Shown here piece by piece: positions 25,108 to 34,405 of a stretch of 64,000 bases of DNA. This DNA is from Halodurantibacterium flavum. GTDB lineage: Bacteria > Pseudomonadota > Alphaproteobacteria > Rhodobacterales > Rhodobacteraceae. The stretch spans positions 1 through 64,000 of the forward strand of contig NZ_JBHUGH010000038.1 in NCBI RefSeq assembly GCF_042681825.1, given 5' to 3'. The translations under genes and the position numbers were made by a program. Every line of letters begins with the position of its first letter. The first letter of the stretch is position 1. Under the pieces are notes generated by a model. It saw nothing but the letters and a program-made list of their open reading frames with translations, made no database searches and was not told the origin of the DNA.

Positions 25108-25589
25108 CAGCGCCCGTTCCGCAGATCGATCATGGCGGTGAACTCTGCCTCGGTCGCAACCTCGCCGTCGACCCTTGCCGTGCCCTGGAACTTCCAGACG
25201 CGACCGCCGCCACGCTTGGTCACCACCTCCAGCTTAAGCACGTCCCCGGGCACGACCTTGCGGCGGAACTTGCAGCCATCGACATTCATGAAATAAACCA
25301 GCGGCTCCTTGTCCACCAGGTCGAGCGTCAGCCCGACCAGCGCCGCCGAGGTCTGGGCAAGCGCCTCGATCATCAGAACGCCGGGCATGACCGGAACACC
25401 GGGAAAATGGCCCTGAAAGAACGGCTCGTTCATGGTCACGTTCTTGACGCCCACGGCACGGGTGCCAAGCTCGATCTCTTCCACACGGTCAAGAAAGAGG
25501 AACGGATAACGATGCGGGATGATGCGCTGGATCAGCTGGATATCCGCGGTTTGCGTGTCGGCCCAGGGATTTGCCGGGGTTTCGGTCAT
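25107..25589 (-). CDS. fabZ: (3R)-hydroxyacyl-ACP dehydratase FabZ
   Basis: A 160-residue hot-dog-fold dehydratase of fatty acid synthesis. IPHRYPFLFLDRV near residue 24, FFQGHFPGVPVMPGVLMIEALAQ near 57 (catalytic His and Glu) and KFRRKVVPGD near 108 are diagnostic. The start at 25589 has GGAGAG five bases upstream; a longer frame adds an Arg-rich artefact. It precedes lpxA, as in most Gram-negative bacteria, but lpxD, which usually sits between skp and fabZ, is absent. Confidence 0.96.
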   Translation of the reverse strand: MTETPANPWADTQTADIQLIQRIIPHRYPFLFLDRVEEIELGTRAVGVKNVTMNEPFFQGHFPGVPVMPGVLMIEALAQTSAALVGLTLDLVDKEPLVYFMNVDGCKFRRKVVPGDVLKLEVVTKRGGGRVWKFQGTARVDGEVATEAEFTAMIDLRNGR

Positions 25590-25703
25590 TCGTGCTCTCC
25601 TTGCAGCGCGGCGCCGGTCGGCCGGGGTTCCGGCGTGGGCGGTCTGCCCCTGAACTAGCAACTCCCCCCGCATGAGGCAAGAAGCCGGCCCATGACGGGC
25701 CCG

Positions 25704-26348
25704 TCAGTCCTGTGGCGCCTCAGGCGTCGGCGGCTGCATCCCGTTCGGCGGTGTCAGGACGACGGGGCCACCCTCCGTGCCGCCAGCGGCCGGCGGAACC
25801 GCCAGCGGCGGATCATCTCCGTCGGGCGCAAGATCGGTCCCGTCCCCGATTGCCTCATCGATGCGCGCAACAGCCTCGGCGGTGATATCGACCCGCTGGG
25901 CCGCGATGAAGACGGAACGCGCTTCAAGGATGACTTCGGCCCCATGTTCGGACATCAATGTCCCGAGCACGGGCACCGCGACCTGCATGAAGGCCTGAAA
26001 CCCTTCTTCGCTACGGCTGGCGATATCGCGGCTTTTCGCTTCCTGCTCACGGCGGATCTCGACCACCTTTGCGTCGAAGGCCTCTGCGAGAGGACGGAAC
26101 GCCTCGGGCGTCATCTGGCTGCGGCGCTGGGTCAGATCGCGTTCTTCCGCCTCAAGCTCGGCCTCGATGCGCCGGTTTTCGGCCGAAAGCTCCTGATAGG
26201 CGCCGTCGATCTCCTCCTGGATACGCTGACCGAACTGCGACTGTTCAAAAAGCCGGTCCGAGTGCAGCGTCAGAATGGGCCGCGTCTCCTGTGCCGACGC
26301 AGCCGCCCCCGGAAGGAGCAGCGCGAGGATCAGGAAAAGCGCCCTCAT
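25704..26348 (-). CDS. skp: OmpH/Skp family periplasmic chaperone
   Basis: A 214-residue secreted protein with a Sec signal peptide (residues 1-19, ALLLPGAAASA cut before QE). A coiled-coil arm (about 45-105, very rich in Glu/Arg/Gln) follows, and then a Gly/Pro-rich low-complexity tail (about 170-214). Skp holds unfolded outer-membrane proteins for the BAM machine. The gene directly follows bamA with a six-base gap. The Pro-rich tail is longer than in E. coli Skp. Confidence 0.88.
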   Translation of the reverse strand: MRALFLILALLLPGAAASAQETRPILTLHSDRLFEQSQFGQRIQEEIDGAYQELSAENRRIEAELEAEERDLTQRRSQMTPEAFRPLAEAFDAKVVEIRREQEAKSRDIASRSEEGFQAFMQVAVPVLGTLMSEHGAEVILEARSVFIAAQRVDITAEAVARIDEAIGDGTDLAPDGDDPPLAVPPAAGGTEGGPVVLTPPNGMQPPTPEAPQD

Positions 26349-26354
26349 CGCGCC

Positions 26355-28694
26355 TCAGAACCGGGTCGAAACCGTGAGGTCGAAATTCTGCTCACGGTCA
26401 TAGTCGAGCTGGCGCAGCGGATGCGAGAAGTTGAACCGCAACGGTCCGATCGGCGTGGTCCAGAACAGCGACACGCCTGCGGCCGCCCGGATATTGATGC
26501 CGTCATCGACCTCGACCCCGTTGGTGCCGATGGTGTTATCAAGACCCCAGAGCGTCCCGACATCCATGAAAACGCCGCCCGAAATGCCGTATTCATCCGG
26601 CAGGCCCAGAGGGAATTCGGCCTCGAACCGCGCGATGGCAAAGTAGTTGCCGCCAAGCGCGTCTTCGTTCGGTGCCTCCAGATCGCGGGGGCCGACACCG
26701 TTCGGCTCGAACCCGCGCATCCGGCTGCCGAGGTTGAAGCGGTTGATGACCCGGCTTTCGCCCGAGATCATGGTCAGCGCCCCGCCCTCGAGCTCGGCGC
26801 GCAGCAGAACGTCCTCGTTCCAGACCCGCGTCTCGAACCGGCCAAGCGCGGTGGTCGTGACGGATTCGACATCGCCGCCAAGGCCCGCGAAATCCTGGCT
26901 GATGCGGAACACAAAACGCCGGTTCGGGTCGATGCGGCTGCGCGCGGTGTCAAAGCTGTAGGTGTAGCCCAGGGCGCTCGTGATCAGCGCGCCCTGTTCG
27001 GCGACGATGATCGGCGAGGACGTCTCCGGGTCCACATCCAGGATTTCATCGCGCGAAATGGTATAGCGCACTTCAAGCCGGCCCAGCTCGCTGATCGGGA
27101 ATTCCAGCGCGGGGCGGAAGCCCGCGGTGCGGGTGTTGTAACTTGCGAAATCGCGGTCGGTGCGCGTCCAGTAGAGGTTGGACTTGAGCGCGAGATCCCG
27201 TTCCAGAAACGCCGGCTCGATGAAGTTGAAGCTGAAGGCGCGGTTGCTTGACGTCGTGTTGATCGTCAGATCGACATACTGGCCACGCCCGAGAAAGTTC
27301 TGCTCTGACAGGCTGGCGGCGAAACCGATACCAGCCGAGACGCCATAACTCACCCCGAAGGACAGCGAACCGGTCGGCTGTTCCTCGACATCCACATCGA
27401 CAATCACCTGATCGGCCGACGACCCCTGCCGCGCGTTCACCTGCGCATCGGCAAAGAACCCGAGCGCGCGGATACGCTCGGCGCCTTCGCGGATCTCGCG
27501 CGGGCTGAACGGGTCGCCTTCCACCGTGCGGAACTGGCGCCGGATCACCCGGTCAAGCGTGCGGGAGTTTCCTTCGATGTCGATCCGCTCGACGAAAAGC
27601 CGCTCGCCCCGCGTCAGGACATATTGCACGTCGAGGATCTGCCCACGTTCGTTCCGCGTGATGCGTGGGTCGATCCGGACAAAGGTCAGCCCCTGCCGCA
27701 GCGCGAGGTTTTCCATACGCGCGATATCGTTATCGATCCGGGCGGGCGAGTAGATCTGGCCCGGGCGCGTGCCGATCAGGCGCTGGAACTCGGTCGCATC
27801 GACCTCGGGCAGTTCCGAGACAGCCGTGACCGATCCGATCCGGTACTGCAGGCCTTCCTGCACTGTGAAGGTCACGAAGAACCCGTCACGTTCGCGCGCA
27901 AGTTGCGGCGTGGCCGAAAGGACCTGAAAATCGATATAGCCGCGCGAGCGGTAGAAATCCGTCAGCAACTGGCGGTCGAGGTCGATGCGCTCGGCGATGA
28001 ACGTATCGCTCTGGACAAAGCGGCGGAGGAGGCCCGCCTGTCGCGTTTCCAGCACGTTGCGGAGGCGCCGGTCGCTGAAGCTGCGGTTGCCGACAAAGGC
28101 GATCCGCTCGATCTCGACGACATTCCCCTCGCGGATCTCAAAAACCAGATCGACGCGGTTGTCGCTGCGCCGGATGATACGGGGCTCAACCGTTGCGGCC
28201 AGCCGCCCCGACTGCGCATAGGCGGCGGTGATCGCGGCGGCATCGGCCTCGGCCTGCGCGGGCGAATAGACGCGGCGGGCCTGCGACTGGACGACGGTCG
28301 CAAGACGCTCGTTGTTGATCCGATCGTTGCCCTCAAAGGCAATGACGTTGATCGTCGGATATTCCTGAACGCGGATCACCAGCCGGCTGCCTTGCGGCTC
28401 CAGGCTCACCTCCTCAAAGAGGCCCGAATTCCGGATGCGTTGCAGCGCGGCGTTGAGTTCGCCTGCGTCCAGCGTCTCGCCTTGGTTGATCCCGGCATAG
28501 GTCAGGATGCTGCCGGCATCGACGCGCTGGTTCCCCTCGACCTGAACGCTGTCAAAGCGGAACGACTGGGCAAAGGCGGGTGCGACCCATGTTCCGGCGG
28601 GCACCGCAACCGCAAGCATGGCTGCCAATGCGACATGCGAAACGCGTGCAAGCGCCGGCCGTCGGCTTGTTCCGCCCGAAATCCTGTTCAGCAT
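26355..28694 (-). CDS. bamA: Outer membrane protein assembly factor BamA
   Basis: The 779-residue core of the BAM complex. A signal peptide (about residues 1-43, ending APAFAQ) precedes five POTRA domains (about 45-440, first one FRFDSVQVEGNQRVD). The 16-strand Omp85 barrel holds the VRGF-type motif SRMRGFEPNGVGPRD near 663 and ends in TVSTRF with the terminal Phe. The ATG at 28694 has AGGGG upstream; the 23-residue longer frame is unsupported. It lies between rseP and skp, so quality control, assembly factor and chaperone are linked. Confidence 0.97.
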   Translation of the reverse strand: MLNRISGGTSRRPALARVSHVALAAMLAVAVPAGTWVAPAFAQSFRFDSVQVEGNQRVDAGSILTYAGINQGETLDAGELNAALQRIRNSGLFEEVSLEPQGSRLVIRVQEYPTINVIAFEGNDRINNERLATVVQSQARRVYSPAQAEADAAAITAAYAQSGRLAATVEPRIIRRSDNRVDLVFEIREGNVVEIERIAFVGNRSFSDRRLRNVLETRQAGLLRRFVQSDTFIAERIDLDRQLLTDFYRSRGYIDFQVLSATPQLARERDGFFVTFTVQEGLQYRIGSVTAVSELPEVDATEFQRLIGTRPGQIYSPARIDNDIARMENLALRQGLTFVRIDPRITRNERGQILDVQYVLTRGERLFVERIDIEGNSRTLDRVIRRQFRTVEGDPFSPREIREGAERIRALGFFADAQVNARQGSSADQVIVDVDVEEQPTGSLSFGVSYGVSAGIGFAASLSEQNFLGRGQYVDLTINTTSSNRAFSFNFIEPAFLERDLALKSNLYWTRTDRDFASYNTRTAGFRPALEFPISELGRLEVRYTISRDEILDVDPETSSPIIVAEQGALITSALGYTYSFDTARSRIDPNRRFVFRISQDFAGLGGDVESVTTTALGRFETRVWNEDVLLRAELEGGALTMISGESRVINRFNLGSRMRGFEPNGVGPRDLEAPNEDALGGNYFAIARFEAEFPLGLPDEYGISGGVFMDVGTLWGLDNTIGTNGVEVDDGINIRAAAGVSLFWTTPIGPLRFNFSHPLRQLDYDREQNFDLTVSTRF

Positions 28695-28765
28695 TTTCTG
28701 CCCCTGTCCGTTCCTTGGCACCTGAGTAGCCGCAAGACGCCCCCTTGTCAAAAGGCGCAGCACCC

Positions 28766-30118
28766 TCAGGGGCAGAAGATATCATTGGTCAGGGCAAAGA
28801 TCATGAGGGTCAGAAGCATCGCGAATCCGGCGGTCATCAGGATACGGAGCGCACGCTCGCTTGGCGGGCGGCCGGTCACGGCCTCCCACGCGTGGAACAC
28901 GAGGTGACCGCCGTCCAGAACCGGCACCGGAAAGAGGTTCAGAAGCCCCACTGCCGTCGAAAGAACCGCGATGAACCACACGAAGGACTCCACCCCCTGC
29001 GCCGCCGCCGCGCCCGAGGTTTCGGCGATCCCGATGGGCCCGCGCAGGTTGCACGAACTGATCGCCCCCGTGACCATGTGCCAGAGGCCCGAGAGGCTCG
29101 TCTGCGCGATGAACACGGTCTGCTGCACCCCGCGATTCAGCGCCTCGAACGGGCCTGTGGCGCGGGTTTCGGGCTCAAAGGCCGGCGCACTTGTGATCCC
29201 GATCAGCCACCGGGTCTCGAACCCGCCCGAGGCAGTCGGAACGTCCGAGCGCCGGGGCACGAGCGTTACTTCGAACGTCTCACCTCCGCGCCACACCTCC
29301 AGCAAAAGCGACTGCCCGCCCGAGGCCGCAACCCGTTCCGGCAATTCGTCAAAGCTGCTGATCGGCTCGCCGTTTACCGAAAGGATGACGTCCCCCGGCT
29401 CCAGATCCGCCGCGGCGGCCGCAGATTGCAACTGGATCGTGCCCACCAGGGGCGGCAGGGGAAACGGCCCCTCGACCACAAGCTCGCGGTCGTCGCGCAG
29501 GACGCGATAATCGACAGTGGGCGCCGGCTGCGTTGCCCCCGCTGCGGCGTAGAAGGCGGGGTAATCCGGCGTCTCGCGTCCCTCGATGGCGAGTATCCGG
29601 TCGCCCTCGGCCAAACCCTGAGACGTGCCCTGCGACGCCGTGGGCAGATCGGTGATGCGTCCGACCGTCGGAACATCGGTCGCGACGCCCTGCACCATGA
29701 AAAACCCGGCGAAGACGATGATCGACATCACGAAATTGAAGAACGGCCCCGCCGCAACCGTCGCCGCGCGCGCCCAAAGCGGGGCGCCCTGCATGGTTCT
29801 GCGGCGCGCCGCCGGGTCCATGCCCGCAATGGCCGAGCTATCAGCAGTGGCCGATGCGGCATCCGCGTCGCCGAGGAACTTTACGTATCCCCCCAACGGC
29901 AGCAACGCCACCTGCCAGCGCGTCCCGCGACGGTCCACCCGCGAAAAAAGCACCGGCCCGAAGCCGAGCGAGAACACCTCGGCATGGATGCCCGACCAGC
30001 GGCCGACGATGTAATGGCCGTATTCATGAACCGCGACGATGATCGACAAGGCGACGACAAAGGCGGCAAGCGTCCAGATCAGGCCGCCAAATGACGGGAT
30101 CAACCCGATGATATCCAC
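28766..30118 (-). CDS. rseP: Site-2 intramembrane zinc protease RseP
   Basis: A 450-residue S2P-family protease. The zinc site HEYGHY near residue 31 lies in the first membrane segment, and the third ligand lies in LFPVPVLDGGHL near 392. Two PDZ regions occupy about 120-300, with GRITDLPTASQGTSQGLAEGD in the first. It would cut membrane-bound anti-sigma factors under envelope stress, and clear signal peptide remnants. The start is GTG at 30118, with AGGGG upstream. It is sandwiched between dxr and bamA. Confidence 0.95.
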   Translation of the reverse strand: MDIIGLIPSFGGLIWTLAAFVVALSIIVAVHEYGHYIVGRWSGIHAEVFSLGFGPVLFSRVDRRGTRWQVALLPLGGYVKFLGDADAASATADSSAIAGMDPAARRRTMQGAPLWARAATVAAGPFFNFVMSIIVFAGFFMVQGVATDVPTVGRITDLPTASQGTSQGLAEGDRILAIEGRETPDYPAFYAAAGATQPAPTVDYRVLRDDRELVVEGPFPLPPLVGTIQLQSAAAAADLEPGDVILSVNGEPISSFDELPERVAASGGQSLLLEVWRGGETFEVTLVPRRSDVPTASGGFETRWLIGITSAPAFEPETRATGPFEALNRGVQQTVFIAQTSLSGLWHMVTGAISSCNLRGPIGIAETSGAAAAQGVESFVWFIAVLSTAVGLLNLFPVPVLDGGHLVFHAWEAVTGRPPSERALRILMTAGFAMLLTLMIFALTNDIFCP

Positions 30119-30122
30119 GAAA

Positions 30123-31298
30123 TTACCCCTGCTGTGTCGGTCGCCCGGCGATCACGTCAGCCGCGCCTTTGCGGGCCAGATGGTCCATTGCCAGTACGGA
30201 ATCAAGACTATCCGGCGCGGATGTGAACCCCTCTGCGGCCGATAGCCGCGTAAGCGTCTCTTCCACCACCTCGGCCATTGCGTTGAACGGGATGGCGCGG
30301 GCGATGAAATGATCCAGCGCCACCTCTTTTGCCGCATTGAATACCGCGCCGGCCATACCGCCCGCCGCCATGACCTCCCGCGCGAGGCGGAGAGCCGGAA
30401 AGCGCGCCTCATCCGGGGCCTGAAACCGCAACTCGCAAAGCCGCGCCAGATCGAGACGTTCCACAGGTACAGGTCCGCGCGCGGGCCAGTGCAGGGCAAA
30501 GCCGATCGCGTGGCGCATGTCCGCCGGTCCGAGATGCGCCATCAGGCCACCATCGCAAAAGCCGACCAGCGCATGGACGATCGACTGGGGATGGACCAGA
30601 ACCTCGATCCGGTTGCTCTCGATCCCGAAGAATTCCTTTGTCTCGATGACTTCCAGCGCCTTGTTGAACATCGAGGCGCTGTCGATGGATATCCGCTGAC
30701 CCATGGCCCAGTTCGGATGCGCGACGGCCTCTGCTGGGCTCGCTTTGGCGATCCGTTCGGCGGACCAGTCCCGGAAGGGACCACCCGAGGCGGTGATGAT
30801 CACCCGCTCGACCGTGGCCATATCCTCACCGCGGAGGGCCTGAAATATCGCCGAATGTTCACTGTCGACCGGCAGGATCGTGGCCCCTTGGCGCCGCGCC
30901 TCGGCCATGAGGAGCGGCCCTGCCGTGACCAAGCTTTCCTTGTTGGCGAGCGCAAGTGTCGTCCCCTGCGCAAGCGCGCGAAACCCGGGCGCGAGGCCCG
31001 CCGCACCCACGATGGCCGACATGATCCAGTCGGCGGGTCGTTCTGCCGCCTCGAGCAGGGCGTCCGGCCCGGCCGCCGCCTCTGTCCCGCTGCCGGCGAG
31101 CGCCGCCTTGAGATCAGCGTAGCATTCGGGATGCGCGGTGACGGCAAGGGCTGCACCATGGCGCCGCGCCTGTTCCGCCAAAAGCGCAACATTCCGGCCG
31201 CCGGTCAGCGCGTCGACCTGATCGCCGCTGCGCGCGACAAGATCGAGCGTGTTGACGCCGATCGAGCCGGTCGCCCCGAAAACCGAGATGCGCCGCAT
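30123..31298 (-). CDS. dxr: 1-deoxy-D-xylulose 5-phosphate reductoisomerase
   Basis: A 391-residue enzyme making MEP, the second step of the non-mevalonate isoprenoid pathway. The NADPH site is RRISVFGATGSIGVNTLDL at the start. The metal and substrate motifs are LANKESLVTAG near residue 119, PVDSEHSAIFQ near 142 and ASGGPFRDW near 169. The gene is four bases from rseP and one base from cdsA. Together with uppS it supplies undecaprenyl carrier for the envelope. Confidence 0.97.
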   Translation of the reverse strand: MRRISVFGATGSIGVNTLDLVARSGDQVDALTGGRNVALLAEQARRHGAALAVTAHPECYADLKAALAGSGTEAAAGPDALLEAAERPADWIMSAIVGAAGLAPGFRALAQGTTLALANKESLVTAGPLLMAEARRQGATILPVDSEHSAIFQALRGEDMATVERVIITASGGPFRDWSAERIAKASPAEAVAHPNWAMGQRISIDSASMFNKALEVIETKEFFGIESNRIEVLVHPQSIVHALVGFCDGGLMAHLGPADMRHAIGFALHWPARGPVPVERLDLARLCELRFQAPDEARFPALRLAREVMAAGGMAGAVFNAAKEVALDHFIARAIPFNAMAEVVEETLTRLSAAEGFTSAPDSLDSVLAMDHLARKGAADVIAGRPTQQG

Positions 31299-31299
31299 G

Positions 31300-32112
31300 T
31301 CAGAGCCCCGCCGCAGCCGGCCCGAAGGGCGGGAAGTCCACCAACCGCTCCACCAGCATCAGGAAGATCGCGGCGCCCAGCATCCCGTCGAACCGGTCCA
31401 GAAGCCCCCCATGACCGGGAATGAGATGCGAGGCATCCTTGACCCCCACCTTGCGCTTGACCGCGCTTTCCGTGATGTCGCCGAGTTGCGCGGCCATCGA
31501 CATCGCGACCGACATGCCGAGCAGCTCGACCGAGGCGCCGGTCATGGCCATGACGACACCCCCGACCACGGCCGAGGCCACCCATCCCGCAACCGTTCCC
31601 GACCACGTTTTCTTGGGGCTGACCCGCGGCCAGAACTTCGGCCCGCCAATCACCCGCCCGGCGAAATAGCCAAAGACGTCGGTCGCCACGACCACACCCG
31701 CCAGCCAGAAGACCCAGATCAGCCCGAATTCCTGCCGCAGGTGGAAAAGCCCGAAGCCCGCAAGCACGATCAGCGCCCCGTAGCCGGCAAAAAGACTTCG
31801 GTTGCCGCGCAACAGGCCGATCCCGGCGACCGAAGGCAAAAGCGCGAGCGGCAGGACCAGACCGACCGGGAATATCCCTGACAGGAACACCGCCCCCCCT
31901 GCCATCGCCGCCAGGAGCGCGCCGTGGCGCCGGCGCGGCGCCGGCGTCAGCATGGCGTGGAGTTCCCAGAGCATCGCGCCCACGGCAAACGCCACGAGCG
32001 CAAGAAACCACCAGCCGCCGGCCCAGATGGCGGCAATGCCGATGATTCCCATCACAAGCGACGAAAGGGCGCGCGGCAGCAGGTCGCCAAACCTGGCAGG
32101 GCCTTGAGTCAT
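31300..32112 (-). CDS. cdsA: Phosphatidate cytidylyltransferase CdsA
   Basis: A 270-residue polytopic membrane enzyme that makes CDP-diacylglycerol from phosphatidate and CTP. About seven or eight hydrophobic segments are seen. The signature lies near residues 143-215: DVFGYFAGRVIGGPKFWPRVSPKKTWSG, with SPKKT, and AAQLGDITESAVKRKVGVKD and HGGLLDRFD near the end. ATG overlaps the uppS stop as ATGA. Confidence 0.95.
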   Translation of the reverse strand: MTQGPARFGDLLPRALSSLVMGIIGIAAIWAGGWWFLALVAFAVGAMLWELHAMLTPAPRRRHGALLAAMAGGAVFLSGIFPVGLVLPLALLPSVAGIGLLRGNRSLFAGYGALIVLAGFGLFHLRQEFGLIWVFWLAGVVVATDVFGYFAGRVIGGPKFWPRVSPKKTWSGTVAGWVASAVVGGVVMAMTGASVELLGMSVAMSMAAQLGDITESAVKRKVGVKDASHLIPGHGGLLDRFDGMLGAAIFLMLVERLVDFPPFGPAAAGL

Positions 32113-32834
32113 GCAGTCACAGCTCCGAAACGCCGCTCGCGCAAGGCAAAGCGGTTAAGGATGTCGCCAAGCTCACCCGGCGAGAAATCCGGCCAGAGCG
32201 TCGGCGTGAACTCATACTCGCTATAGGCGGATTGCCATAGGAGGAAGTTCGAGGTCCGCGTTTCGCCGCTGGTACGGATGATGATGTCGGGATCGGGCAG
32301 ATCGGCCGTGTCGAGCCAGGCGCCCAGCGTGTCGGCCGTGATCTCCTCGGCGCAGATGCGCCCTTCGGTCAGGGCGCAGGCCATCGCGCGGGCGGCACGG
32401 GCAATCTCATCCCGGCCGCCATAGTTGATCGCGACCGTCAGGTTGAGCGACTCGTTCTCTGCAGTGCGCTCTTCGATCCCCGCCATCAGACGCTGAAGAT
32501 TTGCGTTGAGCCGGCTGCGGTCGCCGATGAAGCGCACGCGGACGCCCTGGGCCTTCAAGGTTTCGGATTCCCGCTCGATATAGCGGCCGAACATCGTCAT
32601 CAGGCCGAGAACCTCTTCGGTCGAACGTTTCCAGTTCTCGGTCGAGAAGGCGTAGATCGTCAGATAGCGCACGCCGAGATCGGGGCAGGCGCGCACGATC
32701 TGGCGCACCCGTTCCACACCGCGGCGATGGCCGACAAGGCGCGGCCAGCCCCGCATCTGCGCCCAACGGCCATTGCCATCCATGATGATGGCCACATGGG
32801 CCGGCATCTGCACAGTGATGTCTTTTGCGGCCAA
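32109..32834 (-). CDS. uppS: Isoprenyl transferase (undecaprenyl diphosphate synthase)
   Basis: A 241-residue cis-prenyltransferase building the C55 lipid carrier. HVAIIMDGNGRWAQMRG near residue 13 contains the catalytic Asp. GHRRGVERV near 35, YAFSTENWKRS near 61, and the C-terminal DIIIRTSGETRTSNFLLWQSAYSE near 189 complete the signature. The start appears to be TTG at 32834, since AGGGG lies seven bases upstream; an ATG at 32807 would just precede the catalytic motif. Confidence 0.95.
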   Translation of the reverse strand: MAAKDITVQMPAHVAIIMDGNGRWAQMRGWPRLVGHRRGVERVRQIVRACPDLGVRYLTIYAFSTENWKRSTEEVLGLMTMFGRYIERESETLKAQGVRVRFIGDRSRLNANLQRLMAGIEERTAENESLNLTVAINYGGRDEIARAARAMACALTEGRICAEEITADTLGAWLDTADLPDPDIIIRTSGETRTSNFLLWQSAYSEYEFTPTLWPDFSPGELGDILNRFALRERRFGAVTA

Positions 32835-32881
32835 GATCGTCCCCTCTGCCCCGCGGGCGCCCGTGCAGTTGCCGTGCGGTC

Positions 32882-33445
32882 TCAGACCTGCATGATTTCC
32901 TGCTGTTTGTTTTCCAATAGCTTGTCCACTGCAGCGATGGACGCATCGGTGAGTTCCTGGACCTCATCCGACCAGATCTTCTGTTCGTCCTCGCTCATCC
33001 CCGCGGCCCTGGCCTTCTTGAGCTGGTCCATGCCGTCGCGGCGGACGTTGCGGATCGCGACCCGTGCATGTTCGGCGTATTGGGCAGCCACCTTGGTCAG
33101 TTCGCGGCGCCGTTCCTCGTTCAGTTCGGGGATCGGCAGGCGGATGATCGGCCCGTCCACGACCGGGTTGATGCCCAGCCCGGAATCACGGATCGCACGT
33201 TCCACCTTGCCGATCAGCGCCTTGTCCCAGACGTTGATCGTGACCATGCGCGGTTCGGGCACGTTGACGGTGCCCACCTGGTTGATCGGCGTGGGCGAGC
33301 CATAGGCATCGACCATGATCGGTTCCACCATCGTCGCCGAGGCGCGCCCCGTGCGCAGCGACGCGAATTCCTGCCTGAGAGCGGCCATCGCGCCTTCCAT
33401 GCGGCGCTTCAGATCGTCGAGGTCGATTTCGATGTCTTCTGACAT
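32882..33445 (-). CDS. frr: Ribosome recycling factor
   Basis: A 187-residue RRF that splits post-termination ribosomes with EF-G. It shows LRTGRASATMVEPIMVDAYGSPTPINQVGTVNVPEPR-type motifs (near residues 31-67), GLGINPVVDGPIIRLPIPELNEERR near 90, and the three-helix-bundle end with ALDKLL-like VDKLLENKQQEI. The ATG at 33445 begins the conserved MSEDIEIDL; an upstream ATG at 33472 is less likely. Confidence 0.97.
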   Translation of the reverse strand: MSEDIEIDLDDLKRRMEGAMAALRQEFASLRTGRASATMVEPIMVDAYGSPTPINQVGTVNVPEPRMVTINVWDKALIGKVERAIRDSGLGINPVVDGPIIRLPIPELNEERRRELTKVAAQYAEHARVAIRNVRRDGMDQLKKARAAGMSEDEQKIWSDEVQELTDASIAAVDKLLENKQQEIMQV

Positions 33446-33524
33446 GCTGTTCTCTTTCGTGGTTATGTGCACGGTATAGTGACAAAGTTAATGAATGGAT
33501 ACCCGGAGCAAGGTCCTGCAGAGG

Positions 33525-34262
33525 TCAGCCATGCACGCGGGTATAGGTCCCTTCGCCGCGCAGGATGGTGCGGAAGCCGCCGGGTTCGTCCAGTGAAAAC
33601 ACGATGATGGGCAGGTTGTTGTCGCGCGCCAGCGCGATCGCCGAGGCATCCATGACCCCGAGGTTCTTTTGCAGCACCTCGTCATAGCTCACCCGGTCAT
33701 AGCGTTTCGCATCCGGATTCTTGACCGGGTCCTTGTCATAGACGCCATCGACCTTGGTGCCCTTGAAGATCGCCTCGCAGGCCATTTCGTTTGCGCGCAG
33801 CGTCGCAGCCGTGTCGGTGGTGAAATAGGGGTTGCCCGTCCCCGCCGCGAAGATGCAGACGCGCTTTTTCTCCAGGTGGCGGACGGCGCGGCGACGGATA
33901 TAGGGCTCGCAGACCTGATCCATCGGAATCGCGGAAATCACCCGGGTAAAGATGTTGAGTTCCTCCAGCGCCGACTGCATGGCCAGCGCGTTCATCACGG
34001 TCGCAAGCATCCCCATGTAGTCGGCGGTCGTCCGCTCCATCCCCTGGGCGCTGCCCTGCAAGCCGCGAAAGATGTTGCCGCCGCCGATCACCATGCAGAT
34101 CTCGACGCCCAGATCGTGGACCGATTTCACCTCTTGCGCGATGCGTTGAACGGTGGGCGGATGCAGGCCGTAGCCTTGCGGGCCCATAAGCGCCTCGCCC
34201 GAAATCTTGAGCAGAACGCGCTTGTAGGTTACGCCCTTCTGCGGCTCGTCTTCCTGGGTCAT
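33525..34262 (-). CDS. pyrH: UMP kinase PyrH
   Basis: A 245-residue amino-acid-kinase-fold enzyme that phosphorylates UMP to UDP. The motifs are RVLLKISGEALMG near residue 13, VIGGGNIFRG near 57, MGMLATVMNALA near 82, AGTGNPYFTTDTAA near 137 and GTKVDGVYDKDP near 166. It heads the leftward cluster pyrH-frr-uppS-cdsA-dxr. The rpsB-tsf genes that often precede it are not adjacent here; miaA lies divergently instead. Confidence 0.97.
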   Translation of the reverse strand: MTQEDEPQKGVTYKRVLLKISGEALMGPQGYGLHPPTVQRIAQEVKSVHDLGVEICMVIGGGNIFRGLQGSAQGMERTTADYMGMLATVMNALAMQSALEELNIFTRVISAIPMDQVCEPYIRRRAVRHLEKKRVCIFAAGTGNPYFTTDTAATLRANEMACEAIFKGTKVDGVYDKDPVKNPDAKRYDRVSYDEVLQKNLGVMDASAIALARDNNLPIIVFSLDEPGGFRTILRGEGTYTRVHG

Positions 34263-34405
34263 GGATATCGTCTTTCGCTGGCGCTGACCCGGGGGCCGCG
34301 CGATCGCCTGTTTTACTGGCGCGCAAAATGTCGGAAAACCGCCCCATGTTCAACCGCCCAACGGGCAGGATCGGCACCGGCAGGCAGGGTGGCAGGCAGA
34401 GGGCA

